Part shown: piece after piece, positions 4,834 through 5,728 of the stretch
Layout: each line of letters opens with the position of its first letter
How positions within the stretch are numbered: position 1 is the stretch's first letter
Source of the DNA: an uncultured Collinsella sp.
Lineage (GTDB): Bacteria > Actinomycetota > Coriobacteriia > Coriobacteriales > Coriobacteriaceae
Direction: 5' to 3'
Length of the DNA stretch: 5,728 nt
Assembly (NCBI GenBank): GCA_900554255.1
Contig: USGN01000085.1
Coordinates: 1-5,728 of the forward strand
Notes under the pieces: model-generated
Databases searched by the model: none
The model's input: the letters and a program-made list of their open reading frames with translations, nothing else
Told to the model about the DNA's origin: nothing
Translations under genes and position numbers: made by a program

Positions 4834-5655
4834 ATGCTCAACGACCTCTACCACATGCTTGATCCCGTCGCGATCTCGGCGGGCCCCATCACCATCTACT
4901 GGTACGGCCTGGCCTACGTGGTCGGCGCTCTGCTCACGGCGGTCGTTATGTACCGCACGCAGCGTCGTTGGGGCTTCGACATCACGATCGATGACCTGAC
5001 GAGCGTCGTGGTCGGCGCGGTCTTTGGCCTCATCATCGGCGCGCGCCTGTTCTACGTCGTCTTTTACGGCGATGGCTACTATTGGGCCCACCCGCTCGAG
5101 ATCTTTGCCACCAACGAGGGAGGCATGAGCTTCCACGGCGGCCTGGTGGGCGGCATCTTGGGCGGCATCATCGTGTGCCGCATGTATAAGCTCGACGCCT
5201 GGACTATCGCCGACCTTGCCGTCATCGGTGCTCCGCTGGCGCTGTGCCTGGGCCGTTGTGCCAATTTCGTCAACGGCGAGCTGTGGGGTAAGCCGACCGA
5301 TCTGCCTTGGGGTGTTGTCTTTGGCGGCACCGCGGGCGATATGCCGCGTCATCCTTCCCAGCTCTATGAGGCGTTTCTTGAGGGCATTGTGCTCTTCTGT
5401 ATTTTGCAGGTGCTCAGCCGCAAAAAGCCGCTGCTGCCCCAGGGCACGTTTATGGGCGTGTTCGTGATGGGGTACGGCATCGTCCGCTTTCTCGTTGAGT
5501 TCGTGCGCGTGCCCGATGCCCAGTTGGGTTATCTGCTGGGCGGCGTCATCACCATGGGTCAGCTGCTGAGTCTTCCGCTCGTAATCGCGGGACTGGCGCT
5601 CATCATCTTTGCTCGTCGCCGCAACCAGCCCCAGCGCATCTACCTCGACGCCTAA
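4834..5655 (+). CDS. lgt: Prolipoprotein diacylglyceryl transferase (Lgt)
   Basis: Lgt moves the diacylglyceryl group of phosphatidylglycerol to the lipobox cysteine of prolipoproteins, the first step of lipoprotein maturation, in the cytoplasmic membrane. The protein has 273 residues, normal for the family, with about seven hydrophobic segments (roughly 19-40, 55-78, 99-117, 123-140, 181-195, 203-222, 237-260). Key motifs: the N-terminal DPVAISAGPITIYWYGL (10-26); GARLFYV (69-75); GGMSFHGGLVGG (96-107), whose His101 matches the essential E. coli His103; the Lgt signature GRCANFVNGELWGKP (140-154), with Arg141 and Asn144 matching E. coli Arg143 and Asn146; RHPSQLYEA (172-180); and EFVRVPD (222-228), with Arg225 in the place of E. 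coli Arg239. In the signature, the usual Ile/Leu-Gly between Arg and Asn is Cys-Ala. Start: ATG 4834 with AGGGGG at 4822-4827, spacing 6; an upstream in-frame TTG (4807) lies in the hairpin tail and is rejected. The last residues are basic (RRRNQPQR), a cytoplasmic tail. Confidence 0.97.
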   Translation: MLNDLYHMLDPVAISAGPITIYWYGLAYVVGALLTAVVMYRTQRRWGFDITIDDLTSVVVGAVFGLIIGARLFYVVFYGDGYYWAHPLEIFATNEGGMSFHGGLVGGILGGIIVCRMYKLDAWTIADLAVIGAPLALCLGRCANFVNGELWGKPTDLPWGVVFGGTAGDMPRHPSQLYEAFLEGIVLFCILQVLSRKKPLLPQGTFMGVFVMGYGIVRFLVEFVRVPDAQLGYLLGGVITMGQLLSLPLVIAGLALIIFARRRNQPQRIYLDA

Positions 5656-5659
5656 CCAC

Positions 5660-5702
5660 CAAAACCACCACAAAGGGGACAGGCACCTTTGTGGTGGTTT
5701 TG
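5660..5702 (+). terminator. 17-bp perfect stem-loop after lgt, terminator and likely copy of a dispersed GGGGACAGGCACC repeat
   Basis: Bases 5660-5676 (CAAAACCACCACAAAGG) pair perfectly with 5686-5702 (CCTTTGTGGTGGTTTTG) around the 9-base loop GGACAGGCA. The stem ends in TTTT on the plus strand and, by symmetry, on the minus strand too, so it could stop transcription from either side. It starts 5 bases after the lgt stop. Its core GGGGACAGGCACC resembles palindromic intergenic elements that I recall from Collinsella and other bacteria, some tied to REP-associated transposases; this memory cannot be checked here. The 26 bases beyond it hold no clear gene. Confidence 0.75.
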
Positions 5703-5728
5703 CCGAGTTTGATAGGTTTCTAGAAAGG

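Noticed and set aside
4762..5673. 303-codon open frame on the minus strand opposite lgt
   Set aside because: It is antisense to the clear Lgt protein, has a low-complexity charged product, and reads through the terminal hairpin.
5722..5728. AGAAAGG at the window end as a Shine-Dalgarno for a next gene
   Set aside because: The window stops here, so no start codon can be seen; it may be real but cannot be supported.

Overview
The window looks like a chromosomal stretch of a high-GC Gram-positive bacterium, most likely a gut member of the Coriobacteriia such as Collinsella or a close relative. The evidence is strong GC bias at third codon positions, a wall-anchored coiled-coil surface protein with an LAQTGD sorting signal, AAAGGAG-type ribosome binding sites, and an intergenic hairpin carrying a GGGGACAGGCACC core. 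I recall cores of that type from Collinsella intergenic regions but cannot verify it here, so the genus is an inference and the broad class is better supported.

Layout from left to right. (1) Positions 1-717 hold the 3' end of a surface protein gene: a long Ala/Lys/Asp/Glu-rich coiled coil, a Pro/Ala/Lys linker, and a sortase signal. (2) Positions 718-918 separate two convergent genes and contain one strong intrinsic terminator per strand. (3) Positions 919-2622, minus strand, encode a complete OPT-family membrane transporter. (4) Positions 2623-2814 form a divergent control region. It contains a structured possible leader for the transporter (hairpin plus possible pseudoknot next to the Shine-Dalgarno), two oppositely oriented TATACT boxes, and an imperfect dyad between them. 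(5) The plus strand then carries four housekeeping genes in a row: type III pantothenate kinase (coaX), a dCMP deaminase, a small NifU/Nfu-type Fe-S protein, and prolipoprotein diacylglyceryl transferase (lgt). (6) The window ends with a 17-bp perfect stem-loop after lgt.

The four plus-strand genes are co-directional, but the gaps are 84, 170 and 109 bases and most carry their own promoter-like or hairpin signals. They are better read as neighbouring small units than as one tight operon. They serve separate core functions: CoA synthesis, dUMP supply for thymidylate, Fe-S cluster delivery, and lipoprotein maturation. Lgt and the surface protein both concern the cell envelope, but nothing in the sequence links them directly.

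I see no CRISPR array, tRNA, rRNA, transposase, phage gene or defence system, and no convincing undescribed multi-gene system. The points most worth checking are the transporter leader, the divergent dyad, and the GGGACA-core hairpins.
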